Assembly: GCA_964537825.1 (NCBI GenBank)
Contig: CAZIDL010000026.1
Location: forward strand, 1 to 31,492
DNA: 31,492 nt
Source of the DNA: CAZIDL01 sp964537825
GTDB lineage: Bacteria; Bacteroidota; Bacteroidia; Flavobacteriales_D; CAYVSK01
Direction: 5' to 3'
The notes under the pieces: generated by a model
Databases searched by the model: none
The model's input: only the letters and a program-made list of their open reading frames with translations
What the model was told of the DNA's origin: nothing
Program-made: the position numbers and the translations under genes
Shown: in pieces, positions 8,761 to 18,100 of the stretch
How the letters are laid out: every line of letters begins with the position of its first letter
Numbering within the stretch: the first letter of the stretch is position 1

Positions 8761-11171
8761 CTGAGCTCCACCCGACGGTTCTTGGCATGCTCCTCTTCCG
8801 TGCAATCAGCCTTCTCCTCGCAATCATTGACAAGGCGGTCCTCGCCGTACCATTTCACCTCAATGCGAGCAGCATCGATCCCCGATCCGACAAGCTCATC
8901 CCGAACCCGGCGAGCTCTCCGTTTCGATAACCAATCGTTGTATTCCTCAGGCCCCTTCCCCGACGCATGGCCTTCGATCAGGAGCTTCTTTTCACCCCCT
9001 TTCATTTCATCCACCCATTTGCGGATCTCAGCCTTTCCTTTTTCATTCAGATAAGAGGAGTTGTATCCGAACTGGATCCGCCCAAGCTTTTCTTTTTCAG
9101 CTGCATCCTCTTCCTTTTTCTCTTTTTTGGGATCAGGTTCCTCACTCGTGCTCGTATCCTTCTTCATAGCTATTTCCGAACTGTCCTTTGCTCCCTTGTA
9201 TCGTTTATCCGCCATTCTCCCCTCCAGTTCGCGATAAACGAAGAAGCCGTTCTTGTTCTTATGGAGCACAGCGACCACTTCCCCATAGCGGTTCATGATC
9301 TTGACCACCATATCGCCTTTAAGTTCCTTCGGGCTGGTCACGTCGAACATCATCGAGTCTTTAAGGGCCATGCTAACGAAGCGGAAATAACCTGCACTAT
9401 CCGACTTTGATACGAATTGGACCTTTCCCTCGTCATTAAGGACTTTGATCTTCATCCCTTCCGGCACCTCCCCGTCGAGCTTTTCATACTCGAATTTCCC
9501 GTAAACGGTGTTTTTAGAACGTCGCTCCAATTGAGGTTCTTCAGTATCGAGCAGCTTTTTGTTCGCATCCGCACCCCCTAACTTGCGATAATCGAAGATC
9601 CCGTCTTCCCCGCTTTTGAGCCGAGCAGCGACTTTTCCCTTATCGTCGTAGACCATCATGGTAAGGTCCTCGTCCGGAACGTTCTTCAATTTCAACCGAT
9701 AATTCTTATCTGCAGGAAGTTTCTCGAAGGTGAAGTTGCCGTTCTCATCGGTTTTCTTGGTCATCACGACATTCCCTTCCTCATCGATGACCTGAAGGGT
9801 CCGTTCCCCGGCCTGCTTGGAGGGAAGCTTTTCGTATACGAACTGGCCTGTTAGATCAGGAACTGCTGTATCGAGTTCAGGATCCGAAAGGTTTTTGAGT
9901 TGGCGGGTCCCGACCTGTTCCCCTTTCAGCTTCCGATATACGAAGCGTCCCTCGCTATCCTTCATCAAGCTCACCCCTTTCTTATCCCCTTTCATGACCA
10001 ATTCCACGTCAGCATCGGAATCCTTTAACCGGACGGTAACGTCCTTGTCCGGAGGCAGTTCCTTAAAGCGAAAACGCCCCGAAGAGTCGGTTTTCGTTCG
10101 CATCACGACCTCTCCTTCATCATCCACCAATTCGACGGTACGTCCCTCCGGATATTCCCCATCGAGCTTTCGATAACGGAAACGACCAGCAACGCCTTCT
10201 TTCTCCACGGTCACTTCTTCGATCACTTTGAACCCGTAGATATCATCCTTTCCTTTCCCCCCTTCCCTGTTGGAGGAAATGTATCCGGCCTCTCCGTTCT
10301 TTTTAAGGACCATTCCGAAGTCGTCCCCGGAGGAGTTCAAAGGTGCATCGAAGTGGATCGGTTCCTCCCATCCACCGTTCTTCTTCTGGAAGGAGCAATA
10401 GATGTCGAGCTCTCCTTTTCCTCCTTCCCGGTCCGAGGCAAAGAAGAGCGCACTATCCCTGTAATAAGGGAATACTTCCCGGGCCGAGCTGTTAATAGCC
10501 TCCGGAAGCGGTTCAGGTTCATCCCACTCGCTTCCGTTCTTCTTCGACATAAAGAGGTCGATCTTTCCGCTCCCGCCTTCACGGTCCGAAGCGAATATCA
10601 ACCGCTTCCCGTCCCCTGTTATGGTAGGATGGGCGTGCGAATGCTCCTTATCCGAGAAGGAAAGGCGCTGGATACCTTCCCAATTCCCGTCCTTATAAGA
10701 AGCTTTAAAAAGAGCGGGTTTCCGGAGCTTCTTACCGTTCGCCTTTACAGCCTTATCTCCAACGCGGGTAAAGATGGCCTCCTCATTGTCCGGCGAAAAG
10801 GTCAACGGACCCGTATGGTCCCGAACATTGATCTTGTTGGAAAGGTCCCGGACGTTCCGAAAAGCAACGGAATCAAAAATAGCCCCGATATCAACCCAAA
10901 ACAGGGAAAGGTAGGAATTCCGGCTCCAGGATTCCATGTTCCGCTGCAAAAGGTCGGCCTGTCGATCGGAAGTGAAAAGTAACCGGTCTTTGTAGATCAC
11001 CGGAGCGAACTCCGACCATTCCGAGTTCAAACTCGGGACCGTATCCAGCTCGAAACTAACATCTACGTTCGATGCCTTCAGGCTCCCAGGGACCTGGCCA
11101 ATAGAGGAGTTGGAAAGCGACGTAAAGCAGAAAAGAAAAAGAAGAGGCAGTAAGGCTTTGCCGGGATTCAT
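8751..11171 (-). CDS. PD40 / CRD-repeat / OmpA C-terminal protein (PorE-like)
   Basis: This 806-residue protein has a signal peptide (MNPGKALLPLLFLFCFTS, to about 25). A PD40-like propeller follows (about 55-310, with LIFASDREGGSGKIDLF, ALFFASDREGGKGELDIY and GYISSNREGGKGKDDIY). Next come about nine carboxypeptidase-regulatory-like units (about 325-650), an Asp/Glu/Lys-rich linker, and a C-terminal OmpA domain (about 690-806, IEGHASGKGPEEYN, LSKRRARRV, NRRVEL). The order propeller - CRD - OmpA resembles PorE, which anchors T9SS parts to peptidoglycan. No clear TPR block is seen at the N-terminus. It lies 8 bases after the right-hand porP/sprF-like gene and is the last gene of the minus-strand run. 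Its final 10 bases are shared with the opposite gene. I infer a periplasmic anchor for the right-hand display system. Confidence 0.88.
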   Translation of the reverse strand: MNPGKALLPLLFLFCFTSLSNSSIGQVPGSLKASNVDVSFELDTVPSLNSEWSEFAPVIYKDRLLFTSDRQADLLQRNMESWSRNSYLSLFWVDIGAIFDSVAFRNVRDLSNKINVRDHTGPLTFSPDNEEAIFTRVGDKAVKANGKKLRKPALFKASYKDGNWEGIQRLSFSDKEHSHAHPTITGDGKRLIFASDREGGSGKIDLFMSKKNGSEWDEPEPLPEAINSSAREVFPYYRDSALFFASDREGGKGELDIYCSFQKKNGGWEEPIHFDAPLNSSGDDFGMVLKKNGEAGYISSNREGGKGKDDIYGFKVIEEVTVEKEGVAGRFRYRKLDGEYPEGRTVELVDDEGEVVMRTKTDSSGRFRFKELPPDKDVTVRLKDSDADVELVMKGDKKGVSLMKDSEGRFVYRKLKGEQVGTRQLKNLSDPELDTAVPDLTGQFVYEKLPSKQAGERTLQVIDEEGNVVMTKKTDENGNFTFEKLPADKNYRLKLKNVPDEDLTMMVYDDKGKVAARLKSGEDGIFDYRKLGGADANKKLLDTEEPQLERRSKNTVYGKFEYEKLDGEVPEGMKIKVLNDEGKVQFVSKSDSAGYFRFVSMALKDSMMFDVTSPKELKGDMVVKIMNRYGEVVAVLHKNKNGFFVYRELEGRMADKRYKGAKDSSEIAMKKDTSTSEEPDPKKEKKEEDAAEKEKLGRIQFGYNSSYLNEKGKAEIRKWVDEMKGGEKKLLIEGHASGKGPEEYNDWLSKRRARRVRDELVGSGIDAARIEVKWYGEDRLVNDCEEKADCTEEEHAKNRRVELSYR
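9215..10190 (-). repeat. About nine degenerate CRD-like repeats inside the OmpA protein
   Basis: In the translation, the motif G-x-F-x-[YF]-x-[KE]-L recurs near residues 329, 365, 407, 441, 478, 523, 558, 594 and 643, a spacing of 34-49 residues. Examples are FRYRKLDGE, FRFKELPPD, FVYRKLKGE, FVYEKLPSK, FTFEKLPAD, FDYRKLGG, FEYEKLDGE and FVYRELEGR. Several units are preceded by a V-x-D-E-G-x-V strand and a K-[ST]-D-x-[SN]-G turn. This fits short beta-sandwich modules of the carboxypeptidase-regulatory type or a shortened derivative. PorE proteins normally carry one such domain, so the string may act as an extended spacer in the periplasm. Confidence 0.7.
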
Positions 11172-11179
11172 ATGCTGCT

Positions 11180-12115
11180 TTACAAGTATCGCGGTGAAAC
11201 GGATTCCTTTCCTGTACTCAGGTCGATGTCGAATCCCACGAACACCTCGTGCGATCCGTTATGATGGTTTTGCAACTGATTCAACCCGTAATCGAAGGAA
11301 TAACCAGCACGAAGGTAATCGGTGATGTTGAACTCGGAAATGAAAACGAGGCTCCGATCGCTCCGATAGGAAGCCCCTAACCAGAGGAAATCGTGAATGA
11401 GAAAGCTGGCATTAAGATCCACGTTCAAAGGCGCCGAAGGAATGAACTTGACCAATGTCGAGGGCCTGAAGATGAGATTCGGGCTCAGTTGGAGAGCTCC
11501 TCCGGCCGTTGCCATGTAGTGCCGCTGCAGTTCCATGTTGCCAGCCCCTTCCGGAAGCTTGAATTCCAACGTGCGCTGGCTGAGATGGGTAGCGGAAAGG
11601 CCGGCGTAAAAACGATCCGTGTAATAATAGGTTCCGAAATCGAAACTCGGAATAAGGGAGGAGACCGTTCCCGCATTGGAATAGCGGTCCGGCTCTCGGT
11701 AATTCAGCTCGTTGGCATTGAAACTCGAGCGGTACGCACCCCCACGCAAGCCAAAGGAAAGCTTACCCGGTCCGAGATTCAGATGATAGGCATAGGTTAA
11801 GAAGGCGGAGGTGTTCGTCGTCGGCCCGATCGATTCCCTCGCAGCGTTCAATCCGAGGGCAAAGTTCTTGTTGTCGAACGGCGTATGAAAGCTGAAAGTG
11901 CCGCTCTCAGGAGCTCCTTTAAAGCCGACCCACTGGGTCCGATAGAGAAGAAGCCCGCTCGCACTCTCCTTAACACCAGCAAAGGCCGGATTGATCGTAA
12001 AAGTGTTGAACATGTACTGGCTGTAAAGGGCATCTTGTTGCGCCTTCAGAGGAGCAGATGTCGCTAACAGGCCCAAAGCGATCAAAAGCGATATACGGTA
12101 AAAACAGTTCATCAT
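11180..12115 (-). CDS. PorP/SprF family T9SS outer membrane protein (right copy)
   Basis: This 311-residue protein has a signal peptide (MMNCFYRISLLIALGLLA, cleavage near KAQ at 24-26) and then the family signature DALYSQYMFNTFTINPAFAG and YRTQWVGFKGAP. Further amphipathic strands run to the C-terminal DIDLSTGKESVSPRYL region. The start is ATG 12115 or the adjacent codon. It begins 6 bases after the stop of the small type B sorting-domain gene and ends 8 bases before the OmpA/PD40 gene, the same order as on the left of the window. The N-terminal signature differs from the left copy (QYMFN..TINPAFAG against QFQAAPSNLNPSLAG), so the two are diverged paralogues, not a recent duplication. Probable role: outer-membrane partner for the surface proteins encoded upstream in the same run. 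Confidence 0.92.
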   Translation of the reverse strand: MMNCFYRISLLIALGLLATSAPLKAQQDALYSQYMFNTFTINPAFAGVKESASGLLLYRTQWVGFKGAPESGTFSFHTPFDNKNFALGLNAARESIGPTTNTSAFLTYAYHLNLGPGKLSFGLRGGAYRSSFNANELNYREPDRYSNAGTVSSLIPSFDFGTYYYTDRFYAGLSATHLSQRTLEFKLPEGAGNMELQRHYMATAGGALQLSPNLIFRPSTLVKFIPSAPLNVDLNASFLIHDFLWLGASYRSDRSLVFISEFNITDYLRAGYSFDYGLNQLQNHHNGSHEVFVGFDIDLSTGKESVSPRYL

Positions 12116-12121
12116 ATCCGA

Positions 12122-12640
12122 TCATTTTGTGAGCTGGACGTATCCCTTCTTCGTTTTACCATTTCCGGAGCGGACGACGTAATAATAAGTTCCGGCCGGA
12201 AGGGCTCTCCCGTTCTGACTGGTCCCGTCCCACACTTTGTCCTCATTGTTGTACCCTTTGAATCGCTGCACGCGATCCCCCCATCGATTGAAGATAAGGA
12301 CCTTGTTGTTCGGATAAAAGCGGATATTGTCGATGATCCACTCTTCATTGGCCCCATCCCCATTGGGAGAAAAAGCATTGTAAATGTCGAGATCGAATTC
12401 TTCAGATACGGCCATGGGCCCCTGATGATATCCTTGAGTGAAGATCTTATCGCTGGTCTCACCCGTGTGAATGACCGCCTCGCCGATCGTATAGGACAAT
12501 CTAACGGAATTTCCCGAGACCTGATCGCCAGCGGATCCCACCACCCTTCGCACGTTCGGATCGAGGCTTTGGGCGATGCAATTGCTCCAGATAAGCAATG
12601 CAGCGATGGTACAAACCCCGTAAGGAGAGGATCCTCGCAT
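12122..12640 (-). CDS. Small protein consisting mainly of a T9SS type B sorting domain
   Basis: This 172-residue protein has a signal peptide (to about 23, CIAQ). A short domain of about 60 residues follows (RRVVGSAG, VRLSYTIGEAVIHTG, FTQGYHQ), a segment often seen next to T9SS sorting domains. A complete type B sorting domain starts at about 87 (IYNAFSPNGDGANEEWII, IFNRWGDRVQ, GYVQLTK). There is almost no passenger between leader and sorting domain. The start ATG shares its first base with the stop of the upstream fibre gene (TGATG at 12642-12638), which points to translational coupling. Six bases separate it from the porP/sprF-like gene. It could be a small surface protein in its own right, or an accessory that brings the fibre protein, which lacks a sorting domain, to the secretion system. 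The second idea is inference. Confidence 0.88.
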   Translation of the reverse strand: MRGSSPYGVCTIAALLIWSNCIAQSLDPNVRRVVGSAGDQVSGNSVRLSYTIGEAVIHTGETSDKIFTQGYHQGPMAVSEEFDLDIYNAFSPNGDGANEEWIIDNIRFYPNNKVLIFNRWGDRVQRFKGYNNEDKVWDGTSQNGRALPAGTYYYVVRSGNGKTKKGYVQLTK

Positions 12641-12642
12641 CA
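12638..12642 (-). promoter_or_regulatory. TGATG stop/start overlap coupling fibre gene and sorting-domain gene
   Basis: On the minus strand the TGA stop of the fibre gene and the ATG of the sorting-domain gene share one base. No good ribosome binding site is visible just upstream. Re-initiation by ribosomes finishing the first gene would keep the two products in a fixed ratio. Confidence 0.7.
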
Positions 12643-15060
12643 GTCAGCTTTTTTGACCCTATAACGGACTTCGACGTTCATCAAGCGCAAACTCGTTCCT
12701 TGTCCACTACTGAAGATCGCTCGCAAACGATAAAAATATTGCGAATTATCGATGACCAGTGGATTCGTCAAGGGCCGCACGAGCGTATGCCCGCTCGCAT
12801 CATTGCTGAGCGCTTTGCTTCCTGTCACGGTACTCGGAGTGGTTGAAGGTCCGTAAGGGATCCGTTCGAGCCGAACATCGATGGTATCCGTACTGACATT
12901 ATCGAAGAGATGATAGATCACCGTATCAACAACCGCATCATCCGGAAGGTGAAGGGGGGCTGATACTTCAGCGTCCAAGGTGACCGTTGAGCTGAAATAG
13001 GCATTCCCATTCGCACTCAAATAGTTGTTATTAGGGGTGGTGGTGCTGGAGGTGGGGCGGAATTCGTATCCCCCAAAACCTTTCACACGATGCTTGTAGC
13101 CGGTATATCGATATTCCGCCGTGTCCTCGGTCAAAAAGCTGTTGGAGGAATAGGTCCGCCCTTCGATGTGGTGTTTATGGGCCGGAGAAGTGGTCCCGAT
13201 CCCGACGGTATCCTCGACCAAGAGGCCGTTCTCTGGAGGATTCGTCAACCCACCACTGTAAGTCCCTCCGATCAGGACTCCATGGGTGGCCCCGGGTCCT
13301 CCCTGGACAGCGAGCATGGGAGCCCCTCCCCCTACATCCCTACCTAATATCAGCTTGTTGTAGCCCGCATCCCAGCGGATCTCAGCTCCTGCGAAAACCC
13401 CACCGATATTCTCCGAAAATCCGAGGACCGCATCGAAACTGTTGCTGTTATCCCCCGCGGATATCAAGACTTGCCCCGGATTTGGCCCGCCGTTAGCGAC
13501 GTGCAATGATACTGGGGACCCGCCAAAGCTCCCGATCGGTTGTTGATGACCGACGGACAGGCTATTGTTCCCGTCAGAAGCAAACAAGTACTGATAAGTG
13601 CTCCCATTGTTAGAGACCTCGAAGCTCCCACCCGAGTTCAGAGCAATGCTATCCCCGTTGTTATAAGCGTCCTGTAGGGCGATCGGAGTTCCACCTGCGG
13701 GCACTGTATCCCATACAGCATTCCCTTGCGCATCAACGGCCTTTAAGAATTCGCCAGCGTTCGGGTTCCCGTAATCGATCTGGAGGGTGTCCTGGATAAG
13801 GGTCTTTCCAGAACGGAACCAGGCTGCAAGGGACTTCCCTGCTCCTAAAGCAAAGTTCCCCTGTCCAAGAACACCAACGTTAGTATCCGGCGAGACCCCA
13901 GCTTGTCCGACAACCCCATAGGTGGTCTGGGAAGCAGAACCCGTATCCCCTCTCGCAAAGCCGTAAACCCCGATGGAATGGTCTCCTCCAAAACCACCAA
14001 GGCCCACGACACCAAAAGTGGTGTCCAAAGAAGTGTGGTCTCCGTCGATATTCGCATCGAAGACCCCCCCCGCCAGGAAAGGATCGGATTGATAATCGGT
14101 GGTGGTCTGGTCATCCACGAGCGCATAGATCCCCACGCTCCGTTGGGCCGTATTGCTATAAGCCCTTGCTATCGCTGAGACCCCTGCAATCGTTTTTCCA
14201 ACACGATCCTCGGCAATACCGATCACCCCATAAGCGCTATCTTGGGTAGAAGCCCACGGAGCCGAAGGTTCATGGATCGAATAGCCGGTCACACCGATCG
14301 CCTTTTGGGTGCCGACACCGACCCCTAATACGCCTCCGTTATTGGTTTGGAAGACCTGTCCCTGAAACGTCGTATTAGGGAGGACCAAAGGTGCGGAAGA
14401 TCCCATGATAGCAGGGCCAGGTGTTGGCGCAGCATCGTAACGAACATCGAGTTGCGTGTTGGGGAGTGGGTTCGTATGGCCAACCCTGAGTGCTGAACTA
14501 TCGACATGTAGATGAGGCTTCCCCCCTGAACTGATCGAAACAGGGGTGCTCGAGGAATCGAGGGAGATCGTATTCCCCCTTGAATAGGCCGTTTGCAGAT
14601 CGGTCGTATCACTACCACCACCTCCTCCTGTTCCGGCCTCTTTCGCATAAAGCGCATAAGGAACGGATACGAACTTGCGGCTACCAAGGCTTTCATAACC
14701 CGAACCAGCATCGACCGCCACTTCGATATGATGAGGGGCATTCCCCCAATCGATGCTATCAAAAGAAGCAGCAGAACCCCCTGTCTGAGCCCCTCCCCCG
14801 ATATAAAGGGTGAAGAGTCCGAACTGGTTGGTGCTCACATTGTTGTGCTCTTCTTCATAGACCAAAGTCCCCGCATTACTGCCCGAAAGGACCTTCATCC
14901 GGACATCGATCTGCTCATTGGCCAAGACCTTCCCCTGATCGTCCCGCGCCACAGCTTGGTAATTGACCGAATCCGGTGCTTGAGCCCTCGAATCCAGGAA
15001 CGCTACCGAGGTCAGAAAAAGGAAAAAGCAGCATTTAAGAACGCTAGAGAATGAGAGCAT
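12640..15060 (-). CDS. Tail-fibre-like secreted protein without a sorting domain
   Basis: This 806-residue protein has a signal peptide (MLSFSSVLKCCFFLFL, cleavage near SRAQA at 24-28). The N-terminal domain (about 30-140) is a common one in Bacteroidota fibre-like proteins: NYQAVARDDQGKVL, VYEEEHNNVSTNQFGLF, HHIEVAVDAGSGY, ending SVPYALYAKEA. Then come glycine-rich, low-complexity, tail-fibre-like segments with two related blocks starting LQTAYSRGNTISL (about 153) and LQDAYNNGDSIAL (about 460). There is a GLLVEDTVGIGTTSP segment as in fibre proteins, and a C-terminal beta-rich domain (about 700-806). No type A or type B T9SS sorting domain is seen at its C-terminus (ends VRYRVKKAD), unlike its neighbours. 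The next gene, overlapping by one base, supplies one as a separate protein. Probably a trimeric surface fibre; function not known. Confidence 0.75.
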   Translation of the reverse strand: MLSFSSVLKCCFFLFLTSVAFLDSRAQAPDSVNYQAVARDDQGKVLANEQIDVRMKVLSGSNAGTLVYEEEHNNVSTNQFGLFTLYIGGGAQTGGSAASFDSIDWGNAPHHIEVAVDAGSGYESLGSRKFVSVPYALYAKEAGTGGGGGSDTTDLQTAYSRGNTISLDSSSTPVSISSGGKPHLHVDSSALRVGHTNPLPNTQLDVRYDAAPTPGPAIMGSSAPLVLPNTTFQGQVFQTNNGGVLGVGVGTQKAIGVTGYSIHEPSAPWASTQDSAYGVIGIAEDRVGKTIAGVSAIARAYSNTAQRSVGIYALVDDQTTTDYQSDPFLAGGVFDANIDGDHTSLDTTFGVVGLGGFGGDHSIGVYGFARGDTGSASQTTYGVVGQAGVSPDTNVGVLGQGNFALGAGKSLAAWFRSGKTLIQDTLQIDYGNPNAGEFLKAVDAQGNAVWDTVPAGGTPIALQDAYNNGDSIALNSGGSFEVSNNGSTYQYLFASDGNNSLSVGHQQPIGSFGGSPVSLHVANGGPNPGQVLISAGDNSNSFDAVLGFSENIGGVFAGAEIRWDAGYNKLILGRDVGGGAPMLAVQGGPGATHGVLIGGTYSGGLTNPPENGLLVEDTVGIGTTSPAHKHHIEGRTYSSNSFLTEDTAEYRYTGYKHRVKGFGGYEFRPTSSTTTPNNNYLSANGNAYFSSTVTLDAEVSAPLHLPDDAVVDTVIYHLFDNVSTDTIDVRLERIPYGPSTTPSTVTGSKALSNDASGHTLVRPLTNPLVIDNSQYFYRLRAIFSSGQGTSLRLMNVEVRYRVKKAD

Positions 15061-15107
15061 GGGATCTTCTTTGGTGCTTTAAAAGTACAGCATTTCATCG
15101 AAGGGTT

Positions 15108-18100
15108 CTACCGCGTTATCTGCACATAACCGGTCTTTTTTTGAGGCCCGTTATCCCCTTCGATCTCGATCACGTAAAAATAAGTGCCGCTCGGGAGCTT
15201 TTGGCCGTTCCCACGCTTTCCCCGCCATACTACTTCCTGATTGTCATACCCTTTAAAACTGATAACACGGTCGCCCCAGCGGTTGTAGATCGTTACTTGA
15301 TTGTCAGGGAAGGCCCTGACCCCTTCGATGATCCATGTCTCGTTCGATCCGTCCTCGTTCGGACTGAAAGCGTTATAGGTGGTCAGATCACAAGACCCAT
15401 CCGAGCGAATATCCACACGGACAGAATCCATAACCGTACAACCGTTCTTGCTCTCCACAGTGACCTTATAGGTTTTACTTCCAACAGGAGCAGCCACTGG
15501 GGTCGCTGATCCGGGATCGTCCAATCCCTCGGCAGGAGACCAACTATAGGAAACACCCCCAGCGGCGCTGAGCTGAACCTCTTTACCTTGACAAATGGCT
15601 GTGTCCGAAGAAGTGTTCACGGAAGAACTATCGAAAGCCAGCACTTCAAAACCGAGGACTGGACCGGTACAACCGGTCGCTGTATCCTTCATAGCCGCAT
15701 AGCGACGGAGGGTATCACCACTGAGCGATATGCCTGTTAGCGTATCCCCGCTACTGATCAACCCAGTAGGGGCACTTCCTGTGTACCATCGGTTCTGATA
15801 AGAAGTGTCAGGTGCTACCCCAAGAGCAGATGCCGTATCACCCTGGCAAAGGACATAAGAGGTTTTGGAGGCGGTCGGGCTCGGAGGTTCGGGATAAAGG
15901 CTAACGGTCAAGCTATCCGTGCTCGAACAACCCACCGAATTATAGCCCTTCACCCAATAGGTCTTGGTGCTATCAGGGAGGTCCGAATAGCTGCTATCTT
16001 GGGTCCCGTCCTGCCATTCATAACTCTTTGCTCCAACTCCGTCCAAGTAGACCGTATCCCCCGGACAAGCTGCGGAAGGACCGGAAAGGATCACGGAGGG
16101 AGGATTGAAGACCTGGACGAGGACGCTGGTATCGCTATTACAGCCTGAGGAGGTATCGATCGCGTTCACATAAACGCTCGAATCGGTTGAAGGGGCGATG
16201 GAGATGGAATCCGCTGTGATCCCTCCCCACTGGTACTCATCCGCTGTCCCTGAGGCTAGCAATGTTGTGGAGTCCCCCACACAAAGACTATCCTCACCGG
16301 ATACTTGAAGCGTCGGGTTAGAACGGACACTGACCTTGACACTGTCGTAATCAGCACACTGATGAAGCGAATCGATGACGGTCAACTCATAGGTGGTATC
16401 TGAGGAAGGATAAGCATAAGGATCGGAAGCCGTGAACGAACTCAAGGAATCGATAGGGGCCCAGAAATAGTTGTATATACCACTCCCCCCCGTAGCACTC
16501 GGTGACCCCCCAAGCACCGTACTATCACCTTTACAAATGGTGTCATCAGTTCCTGCGTAGGCAGTAACAGCTGGCACAACGCTCACTCTTACCGTGTCCC
16601 GGGCCACACAATTGCTGGGAGTATCGGTTACGGTGAGCGTATAATCCGTAGTATCCGATGGCGTCCCGACAGGATTCGAATCCGAAGGTGTGGAAACCAC
16701 CGAATCGGGATCCCAATCGTAGATCACCGTGGAAATGGACGAGGTCGGACTTCCTCCTAGCTTAGCGGGGAAGCCCTTGCAAACGGTGGTATCTTTACCA
16801 GCATCAACGGTGGGGAGCGTATCGATCGAAACCTGAACGGATCCCGTATCGCTACAGGAGTTGCTATCGGTCACTGTAACCACGTATAGCTGGTCGCTCG
16901 CTGGAAAGGCGTCGGTCGTCGAATTTGTGGGAGCAGAAAGCGAAGCGTTCGGGCTCCAGGAATAACTGCTGCCCCCACTCGCAGTGATCAACACACTATC
17001 GCCTTCACAAATGTTCGTATCCGGTCCTGCGCTCACGCTCGGCAGGCTGTCCACGCTCACCAACACCGTATCGTTCCGGGTACATCCTGAAGAATCGACG
17101 GTCACAACATATTCGGTCGCTGTATCAGGGAAAGCGTATGGGTCGGAGACCGTGTCATCGGAGAGACTGTCCGTTGGTGTCCACCAGTAGCCCGTACCAC
17201 CACTGGCCAAGAGCGATGCACTATCCCCCCGACAGATCGATGTATCCGGACTCGTACTCACCTGAATGCTATCTCCTGCCAGGACCGTTGCGGTCGTATC
17301 CGTGGCACTGCATCCATTGGAATCGGTGACCAAGAGATCGTAATCACCGGAACACAAGCTGGATATAGTATCACCAGTAAGCGTATCCCCCGTGCCCAAG
17401 GAATCCCATTTTACCGTATATGGGGTTGTGCCACCGAGGATATCCGCATACATCTTTCCATCGCAGGCACCAGCACAGGTCTCATTCTGTAACACACTAT
17501 CTGCGACCGAAAGCGTATCAGCCGGGTTGATGGTGACGGATAAGGTGTCCTCACATCCCAGATCGTCCATGAGGGTCACTTGATAATTCCCCGGGCCAAG
17601 CCCGGTCTGAGTAGTCCCCGTCCCGACGGTCACGCTGTAGCTATTGGTGTACCAGGTCACATTATATGGAGGGATCCCTCCATTGATCGAAACGGACGCC
17701 GTCCCGTCCGAATCCCCTGCACAGGTCACAGGCTGTGCAGTATCCAAGGTCAGGAAAATGCTATCGTAAGCTGCGATGTTAGCAGCGAATTCGGAAGTCT
17801 CATGAGAATCCAAATTGGTGGCGGTAGCAGTGAGGGAATCCCCATTGACGAACCCGATACTGGTCAAGGTAGAAGAGAAAGTGTCCGGAGGGGTGGAGCT
17901 CATCGAAATGGTATCACTCCCTATATAGATCGACCCTTCGCCATGACCCGTCGGGTCTCCCCTACCGCTCGGAACCACGTAAAAATCGATCCGATGCGTC
18001 GTATCCGCCTGCCCATCATAAACGAATTTGGCCTGTGTATTCCCTCCACAACTGGTAACACCCAGAAGCTCTGGGAAATTCGTCAACCCGTTCGCCCCTC

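Noticed and set aside
15080..15087. TACTTTTA (minus strand) as an internal promoter before the fibre gene
   Set aside because: One mismatch to the -7 consensus and no -33 element; the 47-base gap is consistent with co-transcription.
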